Shown here in pieces: positions 24,654 to 32,563 of a stretch of DNA of 41,589 bases. The translations under genes and the position numbers were made by a program. Positions within the stretch are counted from its first letter, which is position 1; every line of letters begins with the position of its first letter. The notes under the pieces were generated by a model. It worked only from the letters and a program-made list of their open reading frames with translations, was not told where the DNA came from and searched no databases. Source of the stretch: an uncultured Actinomycetes bacterium (GTDB taxonomy: Bacteria; Actinomycetota; Acidimicrobiia; Acidimicrobiales; RAAP-2); the NCBI GenBank assembly GCA_903873775.1, contig CAIQPR010000034.1, forward strand, positions 1 through 41,589, written 5' to 3'.

Positions 24654-25172
24654 TTAGCGAATCGATTTTTCCGGGATTTCTGGTTCGTCCCATGGCAGCG
24701 CGGCGTTGGTGGGGTGCGCGAGCAGCGGGAGATCGGTCTCCTCAAACACGTGGGGCGGCGGTGTTTCGAAAGTGGCGTAGGGCGTGAGACGGAGGACGAC
24801 CCGTCCCTGCGTCCGGGCCCCCTCGATCACGAGAGGTCGCACGGCGTCATCGAGCGGACGACCGGCCATCACGCTGGCGATCTCCATCGCGAGCGTGCCC
24901 GCGGCGACCGGGTCGGGATCAACAGTTGCGGTGCAGGAGACCTGCAAATACGTCACCGGCCATTGTTCATCGAGAATGCAGAGGGACACGTGACCGAGGC
25001 GGGCCACCGCCTTCGCCTTGGCGCTGTCGCCCACGGTCGACACCAGAATCGTGTGGTCGTCGGGCATCACGTAGTAGACGACCGACATGGCCGGGCCGTC
25101 GTGATCTCGGTTGTACCCGAAGACCGCAGTGCGGTGCGCACGGACGAAGGCGCGTCGTTCTCCGGCGTTCAT
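24654..25172 (-). CDS. PPOX-class flavin/F420-binding protein
   Basis: A 172-residue split-barrel protein of the pyridoxamine-5'-phosphate-oxidase-like superfamily. RTAVFGYNRDHDGPAMSVVYYVMPD, ILVSTVGDSAKAKAVARLGHVSLCI and TYLQVSCTATV match the actinobacterial PPOX class that binds F420 or flavin and reduces varied substrates. The acidic C-terminal tail of about 30 residues is unassigned. GAGGTGAGTT just before ATG 25172 provides a ribosome site. The cofactor choice is inferred. Confidence 0.85.
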   Translation of the reverse strand: MNAGERRAFVRAHRTAVFGYNRDHDGPAMSVVYYVMPDDHTILVSTVGDSAKAKAVARLGHVSLCILDEQWPVTYLQVSCTATVDPDPVAAGTLAMEIASVMAGRPLDDAVRPLVIEGARTQGRVVLRLTPYATFETPPPHVFEETDLPLLAHPTNAALPWDEPEIPEKSIR

Positions 25173-25236
25173 AACTCACCTCTCGGCGTGGGATACGGGT
25201 CGGCACACGCTCCAGCAGCGGACCGAGAGAAACAAC

Positions 25237-25275
25237 GAGGCCGGTGCCACCACATACGTGGATGGCACCGGCCTC
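25237..25275 (-). terminator. Intrinsic terminator of the cold-shock gene
   Basis: Perfect 13-bp arms at 25237-25249 and 25263-25275 with a 13-nt loop; read on the minus strand the stem is followed by GTTGTTTCTCTC. It lies 14 bp past the cspA-like stop. Confidence 0.85.
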
Positions 25276-25289
25276 GGAGGTACGTCTAC

Positions 25290-25490
25290 TTACAGCGGAC
25301 GGACGTTCTGGGCTTCCTCGCCCTTGCGTCCCGGGACCACGTCGAACTCGACGCGCTGACCCTCATCGAGGGTCTTGTATCCGTCAGTCTGAATGCTCGA
25401 GAAATGAACGAAGACGTCGTCGCCCTGCTCGCGGGAAATGAAACCAAATCCCTTTTCTGCGTTGAAAAACTTCACTGTTCCTTGTGCCAC
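25290..25490 (-). CDS. cspA: Cold-shock domain protein (CspA family)
   Basis: A 66-residue single OB-fold RNA/ssDNA-binding chaperone. RNP1 GFGFIS and RNP2 VFVHFS are intact, with the usual start [14 protein letters not shown] 25490 lies after a purine-rich AGAAGAGAG. The 266-bp gap upstream leaves room for a long 5' leader, which is how cold-shock mRNAs are often controlled; no thermosensor fold is claimed. A strong terminator follows. Confidence 0.97.
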   Translation of the reverse strand: MAQGTVKFFNAEKGFGFISREQGDDVFVHFSSIQTDGYKTLDEGQRVEFDVVPGRKGEEAQNVRPL

Positions 25491-25756
25491 GGCAACTCTC
25501 TTCTAGATAAGCAACAGATCAACCATTTCGATCTACTTGCTGTGCGAAGCGTACTCGGCCCAGCACGCAACCACAATTAAATGTCACGTCATGCACAAAA
25601 TCACAGGCGTGGTACGTGTTCTTTCCGCCTCTCATCAGTGATTACACCGACGAACTGGTCACTCGGGCCTAGCGCCCGCAGAGCGAACGCGTACGCGCGT
25701 AACGCCGATACGGTGGAGCGGCACTGTATGTCCGTCCACCAACGACCGGAGGAGAC

Positions 25757-26233
25757 ATGATGTCCACCGACTACACCAAGAACGAAGAACGCCTCGCCGC
25801 ACTCACGACGATGCAGTACGACGTCACTCAACACAGCGCCACCGAGCCACCCTTTCGCAACGAATTCTGGGACCACCACGAGGCCGGCATCTACGTCGAC
25901 ATCGTGAGCGGAGAGCCCTTGTTTGCGAGTCTGCACAAGTTCGACAGCGGCTGCGGATGGCCCAGCTTCACCACGCCACTGCAGAGCACGAACGTGGTGG
26001 AGAAGAAGGACCGCAGCCACGGCATGGTGCGCACCGAAGTTCGCTCCGCGAACGCAGACAGCCACCTCGGCCACGTCTTCAACGACGGTCCCCGTGACCA
26101 GGGGGGCTTGCGCTACTGCATCAACTCGGCCGCCTTACGATTTGTGCCGCTGGCGGACCTCGCCGACGAGGGCTACGGAGAATTCTTGGGGCTCTTCGAG
26201 AGCGCCGCAACGACAGGAGGATTTGATGACTGA
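25757..26233 (+). CDS. msrB: Peptide methionine-R-sulfoxide reductase
   Basis: A 158-residue MsrB that repairs methionine-R-sulfoxide. SGCGWPSF (64-71), the HLGHVF motif and the catalytic Cys121 in RYCINSAAL are present; Cys66 is the likely resolving cysteine. The paired zinc-binding CxxC motifs of many MsrBs are absent, so this is the metal-free form. GGAGGAGAC precedes the start; ATG 25757 and 25760 are both possible. It overlaps msrA by 8 bp, giving repair of both stereoisomers from one mRNA. Confidence 0.95.
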   Translation: MMSTDYTKNEERLAALTTMQYDVTQHSATEPPFRNEFWDHHEAGIYVDIVSGEPLFASLHKFDSGCGWPSFTTPLQSTNVVEKKDRSHGMVRTEVRSANADSHLGHVFNDGPRDQGGLRYCINSAALRFVPLADLADEGYGEFLGLFESAATTGGFDD

Positions 26234-26738
26234 CACACGAGAAATGGCCATCTTGGCCGGAGGGTGCTTCTGGGGCATGCAGGACTTGATCCGCAAGCAG
26301 CCGGGCGTGATCTCGACCCGCGTCGGCTACACCGGCGGCGACGTGCCGAATGCCACCTACCGACACCACGGGACCCACGCCGAAGCGATCGAGATCATCT
26401 TCGATCCCTCGGTGACCTCGTACCGCACCCTGCTGGAGTTCTTCTTCCAGATTCACGACCCCACCACCAAGGACCGTCAGGGCAACGACCGCGGCACCAG
26501 CTACCGCTCGGCGATCTACTACCTCTCCGACGAGCAGCGGGCCGTCGCCGAGGACACCATTGCCGACGTGAACGCGTCGGGCCTGTGGCCCGGCGTGGTC
26601 GTCACCGAAGTCGAGCCGGCCGGACCCTTTTGGGAAGCCGAACCCGAGCACCAGGACTACCTCGAGCGCTACCCGAACGGCTACACCTGCCACTTCCCGC
26701 GGCCGGGCTGGGTCCTGCCCCGTCGAGCGGCGAGCTGA
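26226..26738 (+). CDS. msrA: Peptide methionine-S-sulfoxide reductase
   Basis: A 170-residue MsrA. The catalytic GGCFWGMQD (12-20, Cys14) opens the protein; [23 protein letters not shown] and FFQIHDPT are typical. No C-terminal recycling cysteines are evident beyond C14 and a late Cys in [10 protein letters not shown], so thioredoxin recycling may use fewer intermediates. The start is ATG 26226, just after AGGAGG (26215-26220), inside the end of msrB. Confidence 0.96.
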   Translation: MTDTREMAILAGGCFWGMQDLIRKQPGVISTRVGYTGGDVPNATYRHHGTHAEAIEIIFDPSVTSYRTLLEFFFQIHDPTTKDRQGNDRGTSYRSAIYYLSDEQRAVAEDTIADVNASGLWPGVVVTEVEPAGPFWEAEPEHQDYLERYPNGYTCHFPRPGWVLPRRAAS

Positions 26739-26754
26739 TCCCCACCCCCTGATC

Positions 26755-26806
26755 ACCACCGCGCCCACGATCTGACCGACTACGGTCACGTCGTGGGCGC
26801 GGTGGT
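26755..26806. terminator. Long hairpin: msrBA terminator overlapping the next gene's start
   Basis: Perfect 16-bp arms (26755-26770 and 26791-26806) enclose an inner 6-bp stem TGACCG/CGGTCA (26773-26778, 26783-26788). The right arm is followed by CATTTTC, so it can terminate msrBA, yet it also contains the start codon (26793) of the VOC gene. Confidence 0.65.
26781..26795 (+). promoter_or_regulatory. Probable leaderless promoter inside the hairpin
   Basis: TACGGT (26781-26786), 6 nt, GTG at 26793. Confidence 0.45.
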
Positions 26807-27167
26807 CATTTTCACAAAGGATGTGCCTCGACTCGCCTCGTTCTACGCCCGCGTGCTCGCGCCCACGTCCACCGACTCCGATGCCGGCGACACCCGAGTC
26901 TTTTCTCCCTACGACGAAGTTGTTGTGCACTCAATACCGAAGGCCATTGCCGACACCATCGTCTTGAGCACCCCACCCACGCCGCAGGAAGACGTCGCGA
27001 TCAAGCCCGTGTTCATTGTCGACGACATTGATGACGCGCTCGAGGCCGTCGTTCCTGGTGGTGGCCTCGTGACCACTCGATCATTCGTTCTTGACGGGAT
27101 CGCCCGACACGACATCGTGGATCCCGACGGCAACATCGTGCAGTTACGGGCCCGCACGTCGACATGA
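26793..27167 (+). CDS. Single-domain VOC/glyoxalase-like protein
   Basis: A 124-residue VOC half-protein expected to dimerise. It starts directly with the beta strand VVIFTKDVPRLASFYARVLA and ends with DPDGNIVQLRAR, the classical first and last VOC elements. Function is not readable; related proteins are metal enzymes or bleomycin/fosfomycin-type binding proteins. The first codons lie in the right arm of a 16-bp hairpin. Its stop overlaps the GNAT gene by 4 bp. Confidence 0.82.
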   Translation: MGAVVIFTKDVPRLASFYARVLAPTSTDSDAGDTRVFSPYDEVVVHSIPKAIADTIVLSTPPTPQEDVAIKPVFIVDDIDDALEAVVPGGGLVTTRSFVLDGIARHDIVDPDGNIVQLRARTST

Positions 27168-27742
27168 GCGAAGGGCCGTCGCCGCGTGTGGTGCACGTGC
27201 GGTGGCCCGAGACGCCTTTAGTGTGCGGCGACGTACGCCTTCGTGAGCTCACTTTCGACGACGCCGGGGCCGTCGCCGCCGCCTACGGTGATCCCGAGAT
27301 CCTGCGCTGGACCGCACGTCGCACAGTGCCCCATACGCGCGAGGAGATCGTGGCGTGGATTGGTCGTCGACTGAGCGACGCCGCGTCGGGGCTCAGTCTC
27401 TACTTTGCCGTCGTTGACCCCGTCGATGACCGACTGCTCGGTGGGGCGTCCCTCGGCACGACGAATACGCAAGACGCAGCGACCATGGGGTACTGGGTGG
27501 TCGCCCACGAACGAGGACGGGGGGTCGCCACCACCGCACTGAGGCTCCTGTGCCGCCACGCCGAAGACCTGGGCTTTGCGCGCGCCGTGTTATGGATTCG
27601 TGACGGCAACGTCATCAGTGACGCGGTGGCACGTCGGACGGGATTTGTGCCCTACGGCTTCGACCACAAGGTCGCGCTGGTGACGGGCGAGGACGCCACA
27701 CCCGTCGAGAGATATGAACGTGTGTTGACGTCGGCGCGCTGA
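27164..27742 (+). CDS. GNAT-family N-acetyltransferase (RimJ/RimL-like)
   Basis: A 192-residue acetyltransferase. The N-terminal RLRELTFDDAGAVAAAYGDPEI, the central TMGYWVVAHERGRGVATTALRLL with the acetyl-CoA loop ERGRGVA, and the terminal RVLWIRDGNVISDAVARRTGFV are the standard RimJ/L elements. The substrate may be a protein N-terminus or small molecule. Coupled to the VOC gene by ATGA. Confidence 0.88.
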   Translation: MSEGPSPRVVHVRWPETPLVCGDVRLRELTFDDAGAVAAAYGDPEILRWTARRTVPHTREEIVAWIGRRLSDAASGLSLYFAVVDPVDDRLLGGASLGTTNTQDAATMGYWVVAHERGRGVATTALRLLCRHAEDLGFARAVLWIRDGNVISDAVARRTGFVPYGFDHKVALVTGEDATPVERYERVLTSAR

Positions 27743-27748
27743 GTTGAC

Positions 27749-28429
27749 CTACGTCGTGCCGTGGGGACGACGGGCGTGCTCGGGTTGATTCCACGTGGAG
27801 AGACGACGGGTGGCCGGACCGAAGGCGATATAAATCGTCGTGGCGAGCCAAATCGCGTAACAGACTTTCGTGTTCACAAAGGCCAGACCCATGGACACGA
27901 GATACGCCGCGGGCACCACGGTCGAGCGCACGATCGAGCTACGCACCGAGTCCGCCGTCACCCCCGCGATAAACATCTCGAGGTGTCGATAGAGATACAC
28001 CCACAGAGCCAGAAACGCGAGACCGATCAGCAACATGTTGAGGCTGTACAGCATCACCGAGATGGAGGCGCCCGACGTCTCGCCCCAGGAGTAGTTCGCG
28101 AGAACCGCGGTCGAAAACGGCAAGAAGGCCACGAAGGCAATCAGACACAAATTCAGCAGAAGGAGTGGGCGATCCACGTTCGCAATGCGGCGAAACAGCG
28201 AGTGGTGTGACACCCAGACCAAACCAATCGTGCAGAAGGACAGCGCGTACGCAATGTACGACGGCCAGAGGTGCCACAGGGCGTGGGCCAACTTGTCGGG
28301 CGACACGTCGGGCACTTTGATCTCGATCACGAGCAGGGTGATGGCGATCGCCATGATGGCGTCACTGAAATACTCGAGCCGCTCGGATCCCCCGTCAGAG
28401 GCGCGTTCGGTGTCCCGCGTCGGTGTCAC
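27749..28429 (-). CDS. TMEM175-like potassium channel (DUF1211)
   Basis: A 226-residue membrane protein with six hydrophobic helices. The diagnostic FSDAIMAIAITLLVIEIKVP at about residues 21-40 carries the FSD motif of helix 1 that lines the pore in bacterial TMEM175 channels. Bacterial forms have one six-helix repeat and assemble as tetramers. A potassium leak role is known for the family; physiology here is unknown. GTG 28429 follows AAAGAT by 6 nt. Confidence 0.87.
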   Translation of the reverse strand: MTPTRDTERASDGGSERLEYFSDAIMAIAITLLVIEIKVPDVSPDKLAHALWHLWPSYIAYALSFCTIGLVWVSHHSLFRRIANVDRPLLLLNLCLIAFVAFLPFSTAVLANYSWGETSGASISVMLYSLNMLLIGLAFLALWVYLYRHLEMFIAGVTADSVRSSIVRSTVVPAAYLVSMGLAFVNTKVCYAIWLATTIYIAFGPATRRLSTWNQPEHARRPHGTT

Positions 28430-28441
28430 CGCGCCATCTTT
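28430..28441 (-). promoter_or_regulatory. Probable leaderless -10 box of the TMEM175-like gene
   Basis: AAAGAT on the minus strand (28441-28436), 6 nt, GTG at 28429. Confidence 0.4.
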
Positions 28442-28555
28442 TCATGCGTGATTCGCTCGGTTGGATTCTCTATCGAAAAATTCCGGCGCGCGCCTCCCGG
28501 CTACTTGTATGGTTATCTCCAACCGCGCCATGCGCCGGACATCGAAGAGGTTGCC

Positions 28556-28777
28556 ATGGAAGAGACGCATTCCGTTACCTGTCCCGCGTGTCATAGCGCA
28601 AACATCATCGCCGGGGTCCCCGGGCACGGCCAAGAAGCTGTGGAAGTGCCGGGCCACGAGCAGGAGCCCATGAGCCTTCCGGGTCACGGCCAAGAAGCTG
28701 TGGAGCTACCGGGCCACGGGCAAGAACACGTGTCGCCGTTCACCTGCAACGAGTGCGGCACCACCTTTCACGCCTAG
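28556..28777 (+). CDS. Zinc-ribbon microprotein interrupted by four His-containing decapeptide repeats
   Basis: A 73-residue protein with a GAAGAGG ribosome site just before ATG 28556. Cys9/Cys12 (CPAC) and Cys64/Cys67 (CNEC) form an apparent four-Cys zinc ribbon. Between them residues 21-60 are exactly four 10-residue units of the form [VL]PGH[GE]QExxx. The units are hydrophilic with one His and one or two acidic residues each, and could bind metal, but no known family comes to mind. It shares CTAG (28774-28777) with the convergent cyclase gene. Coding status is supported by the ribosome site and preserved reading frame. Confidence 0.7.
   Translation: MEETHSVTCPACHSANIIAGVPGHGQEAVEVPGHEQEPMSLPGHGQEAVELPGHGQEHVSPFTCNECGTTFHA
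28616..28735 (+). repeat. Four 30-bp tandem repeats inside the zinc-ribbon gene
   Basis: Units 28616-28645, 28646-28675, 28676-28705 and 28706-28735. Units 1 and 3 are the most alike. All keep frame, so copy number could change without breaking the protein. Confidence 0.9.
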
Positions 28778-31521
28778 CGAACTAATTCGGTCCGCAGCGA
28801 CGACAGAGCGTCCTCGAGAGAGGACGTGGCGCCTCGCGCGACGTGCTCGTCACAGTGTTCGTCGCCCAAACGTTGACGCACCTCTGCGAGGGATTGATCG
28901 CGCAACTCTGACTCCACCCGCTCCAGAACGAGTTGGTCCCGTTCGATGATCGCGGACGCGACGCCGTGAAAATACGCGGCCTGCGTCGTGCGCTCCGCCG
29001 CGGCGCTCACGAGGGCTCCGAAGAGGAGTTGGTACACCACCAGGTCGTCCCAGGTGTGATCGAAGTCAAACGACCGCAGCAATTGCCCACGGGCTACGAC
29101 AAGATCTCCGTCCAACAGCGCGACGGTCGCGAGATTCAACGTGACGTTGGCGAGCCGACGTAGCTGGCTCATCCCACTTTCGTAGTCCTGCACGATGGCG
29201 AGAGCTTCTTCAAAACACCGTCGCGCGTCGACGAGATGTCCGACCTGCACCTCCACCAGCCCGAGATCCTCCAAGACCCGCGCCGTATTGCGCCGATCAT
29301 TGAGTCCGCGAAATAGTGAGAGTGCTTCACTCAAGTGTCCGCGCCCCTCTTCGACGTGCTCGCCGCCCAGTTCGGCGCGCATCGAGCCCGCGATGCGAAA
29401 AGCAACGGCGCGCAGATCAGTCTCCTCGAGTGGCGCGCTCGCGATCGCAGCGTCCGCGGCGGCCACCGCCGCGTGCGCCTCACCTCGTCGGAACGCGATG
29501 AGCGCCTCTAGCGTCGCGATGTCCGCGGTGGCGGCGCCGTCAGTCACCGCGGAGAGCATTTCGCGACCCTGGTGCGCCACGCGGGTGGCCGCCTCGACAT
29601 CACGAGACAACAAATAGCACCGTCCGAGTACCGCGCGCGCCCGGACCTCAAGCGCCGTGGGCGTCGCTGTCGGCGACGACAGCAGCGGCGAGACGAGAGC
29701 AATGCCCTCCTCGGACCGAAAGCGATAGAGCCAAAAGGTGCGAAGATCGACGCTCATGGCGAGAGCGGTCTCTCTCGTCGCAGCGACGCCACCGAGGTGA
29801 CGAAGAGCGGCGAAGATGTTCTCCTGCTCCGCTTCGAGTGTCTGATACCACTGGTCCTGTTCTGCCCCCACGAGATGAGGACGGGCCGTGCGCACAAACG
29901 TCGCGAAGTATCCCGCGTGTCGTCCCCGCGCTGTGGCGGCGTATTCGGCGTCGCGCTCGAGTTGCTCGCGACCGTATTGACGCAAACTCTCGAGCAACGA
30001 GAAGCGCGAAACGCCGCGGGCCACGGTGGACTGAACGAGCGATTTGTCCGTCAGCGAACTGAGGATGTCGAGGGCGTCGTCGCCGAGCACGGCTTCTGCG
30101 GCGTCGAGTGAGAAGTGTCCGACAAACACCGACAGGGAGTTGAACGAGTGTTGCAACTCCTCACTCAGGAGGTTGTAGGACCAGTCGATCATCGCTCGCA
30201 ATGTCTGCTGTCGCGGAGAAATGGAGCGACTTCCGCCCGTCAAGACCCGCAGGTGGTCGCTCAGTCGCTGGTTGAGTTCCTCAAGAGACATCACTCGCAG
30301 TCGCGCCGCCGCCAACTCCAGAGCGAGGGGAATTCCCTCGAGTTGCGTCACGATCGACACCACCGCGGGACCGGACGTCGCGTCACACGCCAGAGTCGGC
30401 GTATGCAGGCGCGCGCGATCGAGAAAGAGTTCCACGGAGGCCGAGGATGCGGCCACGTCGAGCGACGCCCCCGCGGGGGGCACCGCCAGGGAGGGAACAC
30501 GAAATACTGATTCGCCCATGAGAGCGAGGGGCTCACGGCTCGTTGTCACCACCAGGCTCTGCGGACTCGCACGGAGAATCTCTGTCGCCACCCGAGCCAC
30601 TTCATCGAGCAAGTGTTCACAGTTGTCGAAGACCAACAGCACGCGGCGCTCGCGCAGTGCGTCGCACAGCGCCTCGAGCGACGTGGTCGATCGATCCACG
30701 AAGGGAAGGTTCGCCACCACGGCGGTGACCACGAGGGCCGGATCGTCGAGCGGGGCGAACTCCATGAGCCAGGCACCGTCGTCATACTGCGACACCATTT
30801 CGCGGGCCAGCTCGATCGCGAGACGACTCTTGCCGCAACCTCCGGACCCCGTCAACGTGACGAGTCGATGCGACGCGGCCGCTCGCTGCAGTTCGTCGAG
30901 TTCGTCGCGCCGTCCGACGAAGGTCGACAGCGAAGAGGGCAGATTGTGGTGCACGACGTCACGCGACACTGAACGGAGATCCGCGAAGTCGGCAACGAGT
31001 CCCTCCCCGGTGACCTGAAAGACGTGTTCGGGTCGCTCGAGATCCTTGAGCGCGTGGGCGCCGAGATCCCGGAGACCAAGACCGCTGACGGGATCGTCGT
31101 TCAGCAGTTCGGCCACCGTGCGGCTCACAATGATTTGCCCGCCGTGCGCGAGGGACTGCAGACGTGCCGTGCGATTCACGGTGGGACCGAAGTAGTCGCC
31201 GTCACGGGACTCGCACACGCCACCGTGGATTCCCATGCGCACGGTGAGAGGCGCACTGGTGCTCCACTCCTCGACGGCGAGGGCGCGCTGAATCGACGCG
31301 GCCGCCGACACCGCGGCGGACGAAGTCAAAAACGCCGCGCAGAACGCGTCGCCCACGGTCTTAAAGACGTGACCTCCCGCGTCCTCGATGGCCCGGCGAA
31401 GAATGTCGTCGTGGCGCACGAGGGCCGTGGACATCAGCGCGGGCTCTTGCTCCCAACGACGCGTCGAACCGACGATGTCCGTAAACAACAACGTGACGGT
31501 GACGCGTGTGGTGTCCGTCAT
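28774..31521 (-). CDS. Class III nucleotide cyclase fused to NB-ARC-like ATPase and TPR region
   Basis: A 915-residue cytoplasmic signalling protein. The N-terminal cyclase domain (about 1-170) keeps catalytic residues: metal Asp15 (LFTDIVGST), Lys54 and Asp58 (FKTVGDAF), Asn116 and Arg120 (VNRTARL), so cAMP or cGMP synthesis is plausible. A STAND-type ATPase follows (about 195-480) with Walker A GSGGCGKS (225-232) and Walker B LLVFDNCEHLL, then helical repeats to the end (about 500-900). The family is common in mycobacteria and other actinobacteria; the repeats probably sense an unknown ligand or partner. No HTH is visible at the C-terminus. It follows the papain-like gene by 24 bp on the same strand. 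Confidence 0.9.
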   Translation of the reverse strand: MTDTTRVTVTLLFTDIVGSTRRWEQEPALMSTALVRHDDILRRAIEDAGGHVFKTVGDAFCAAFLTSSAAVSAAASIQRALAVEEWSTSAPLTVRMGIHGGVCESRDGDYFGPTVNRTARLQSLAHGGQIIVSRTVAELLNDDPVSGLGLRDLGAHALKDLERPEHVFQVTGEGLVADFADLRSVSRDVVHHNLPSSLSTFVGRRDELDELQRAAASHRLVTLTGSGGCGKSRLAIELAREMVSQYDDGAWLMEFAPLDDPALVVTAVVANLPFVDRSTTSLEALCDALRERRVLLVFDNCEHLLDEVARVATEILRASPQSLVVTTSREPLALMGESVFRVPSLAVPPAGASLDVAASSASVELFLDRARLHTPTLACDATSGPAVVSIVTQLEGIPLALELAAARLRVMSLEELNQRLSDHLRVLTGGSRSISPRQQTLRAMIDWSYNLLSEELQHSFNSLSVFVGHFSLDAAEAVLGDDALDILSSLTDKSLVQSTVARGVSRFSLLESLRQYGREQLERDAEYAATARGRHAGYFATFVRTARPHLVGAEQDQWYQTLEAEQENIFAALRHLGGVAATRETALAMSVDLRTFWLYRFRSEEGIALVSPLLSSPTATPTALEVRARAVLGRCYLLSRDVEAATRVAHQGREMLSAVTDGAATADIATLEALIAFRRGEAHAAVAAADAAIASAPLEETDLRAVAFRIAGSMRAELGGEHVEEGRGHLSEALSLFRGLNDRRNTARVLEDLGLVEVQVGHLVDARRCFEEALAIVQDYESGMSQLRRLANVTLNLATVALLDGDLVVARGQLLRSFDFDHTWDDLVVYQLLFGALVSAAAERTTQAAYFHGVASAIIERDQLVLERVESELRDQSLAEVRQRLGDEHCDEHVARGATSSLEDALSSLRTELVR

Positions 31522-31545
31522 TGATGAACTCGTCGGTGTCGCCGG

Positions 31546-32277
31546 CTAGAAATTCGGCGTCGTGACGGGGTGCGCCAACACGAACGATGTCGCGTCGGCC
31601 CCGTTCGCGAACTGGGTCTCGAGAGTGGCGTAGGACAAGCAGAACGTGCCGTTCCCGAGAGCACCCCACGTGGGACCCCAGGACTGATAGAACCAGACCA
31701 TCTTGGCCACAGGGTCCACCTTGAACGCCTGAATCTCGTGGCCCCCGCGCACGGTGGCGTCCGGTGTGATCGGACACTCGCCCGACGGCAGGGGTGAGTC
31801 AAAACTGGTGTACCACTGCACACCCACAATCATGGGTCCCCGGGTCATCAAACCGAGGAAGTTCCGCAGCGACGTGGTGTGATGCGCCGCCGCAATCACA
31901 CCGTCCTTTTCGAGCGCGTCGGCAATGCACGGACCCGATGATCCCCAGTCCGTCGGGGGGTACTGATCCCCCGGAGCGTTGAACTGGGTCGCCTTGCTGT
32001 AGAGCGACACGGCGTCAGCCTCGGTGAACGCCCACCCCGGCTGATGCAACGGCGTCGTCATCAGGGCACCGCAACTGGCGTTCCCGGTGCAGGAACCGAC
32101 CGACCCCTGATCGAAGGGCGGACACATGCGCGTCCATTCCACAAGGTGCGTCGGCGGGTCTGGCACTTCGCTGTCCGTGATGAGGCGGCGAGAGAAACTC
32201 TCACGACGATCGATGTGACGACCCAGGCGGCCGCCCCCCTTCGTCGACGGACTTTCCGGCAAATACGTGTACGTCAT
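31546..32277 (-). CDS. Papain-like (C1 family) cysteine peptidase with altered catalytic Asn
   Basis: A 243-residue C1 peptidase. Catalytic Cys63 lies in DQGSVGSCTGNAS and catalytic His180 in RGGHEIQAF. The third papain residue, Asn in NSWGxxWG, is replaced by Gln198 in YQSWGPTWG; Gln might still orient the His but activity needs testing. No signal peptide or long propeptide is seen, so it appears cytoplasmic. GGGAGGG precedes ATG 32277. It is first in a probable two-gene unit with the cyclase/NB-ARC protein, which suggests a regulated or signalling-linked protease. Confidence 0.8.
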   Translation of the reverse strand: MTYTYLPESPSTKGGGRLGRHIDRRESFSRRLITDSEVPDPPTHLVEWTRMCPPFDQGSVGSCTGNASCGALMTTPLHQPGWAFTEADAVSLYSKATQFNAPGDQYPPTDWGSSGPCIADALEKDGVIAAAHHTTSLRNFLGLMTRGPMIVGVQWYTSFDSPLPSGECPITPDATVRGGHEIQAFKVDPVAKMVWFYQSWGPTWGALGNGTFCLSYATLETQFANGADATSFVLAHPVTTPNF

Positions 32278-32374
32278 TAACCCTCCCCCTGTCCGTGCCT
32301 ACGACACGTCACGTGGACTGCACCCTACAAGCGACAGGGCAAAAACGACGGGTTCGACGCCGTCGCGTCGCCGC

Positions 32375-32563
32375 TCAGTGCGAGGACGCAGCGTCCTGGT
32401 CGCCGACGACAACGCCGTGGGTGAGGCACCGACCTTCGAACGACGTTGGGGTCACCGTGACCGCCACACGACGACCACACTGCGCGCAGTAGCGCGGCGG
32501 ATCGAAGTCACGACGGCATCCCGTGCACGTCGTCGTGCCGCACGAAGTGCAGTACGCGGACAT
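32375..32563 (-). CDS. bsaP: Biotin synthase auxiliary protein, Cys-rich
   Basis: A 62-residue protein with cysteines at 5, 8, 13, 16, 26, 29 and 46 arranged as CxxC pairs. Small Cys-rich proteins of this kind directly follow bioB in actinobacteria; the mycobacterial one is reported to bind an Fe-S cluster and support BioB turnover (recalled). ATG 32563 touches the bioB stop (TAGATG), so they are coupled. Without that neighbour it would look like a generic zinc ribbon. Confidence 0.75.
   Translation of the reverse strand: MSAYCTSCGTTTCTGCRRDFDPPRYCAQCGRRVAVTVTPTSFEGRCLTHGVVVGDQDAASSH

Noticed and set aside
28616..28735. Four 30-bp repeats as a CRISPR array
   Set aside because: Units are directly tandem with no spacers and lie in frame inside a coding sequence; no cas genes.
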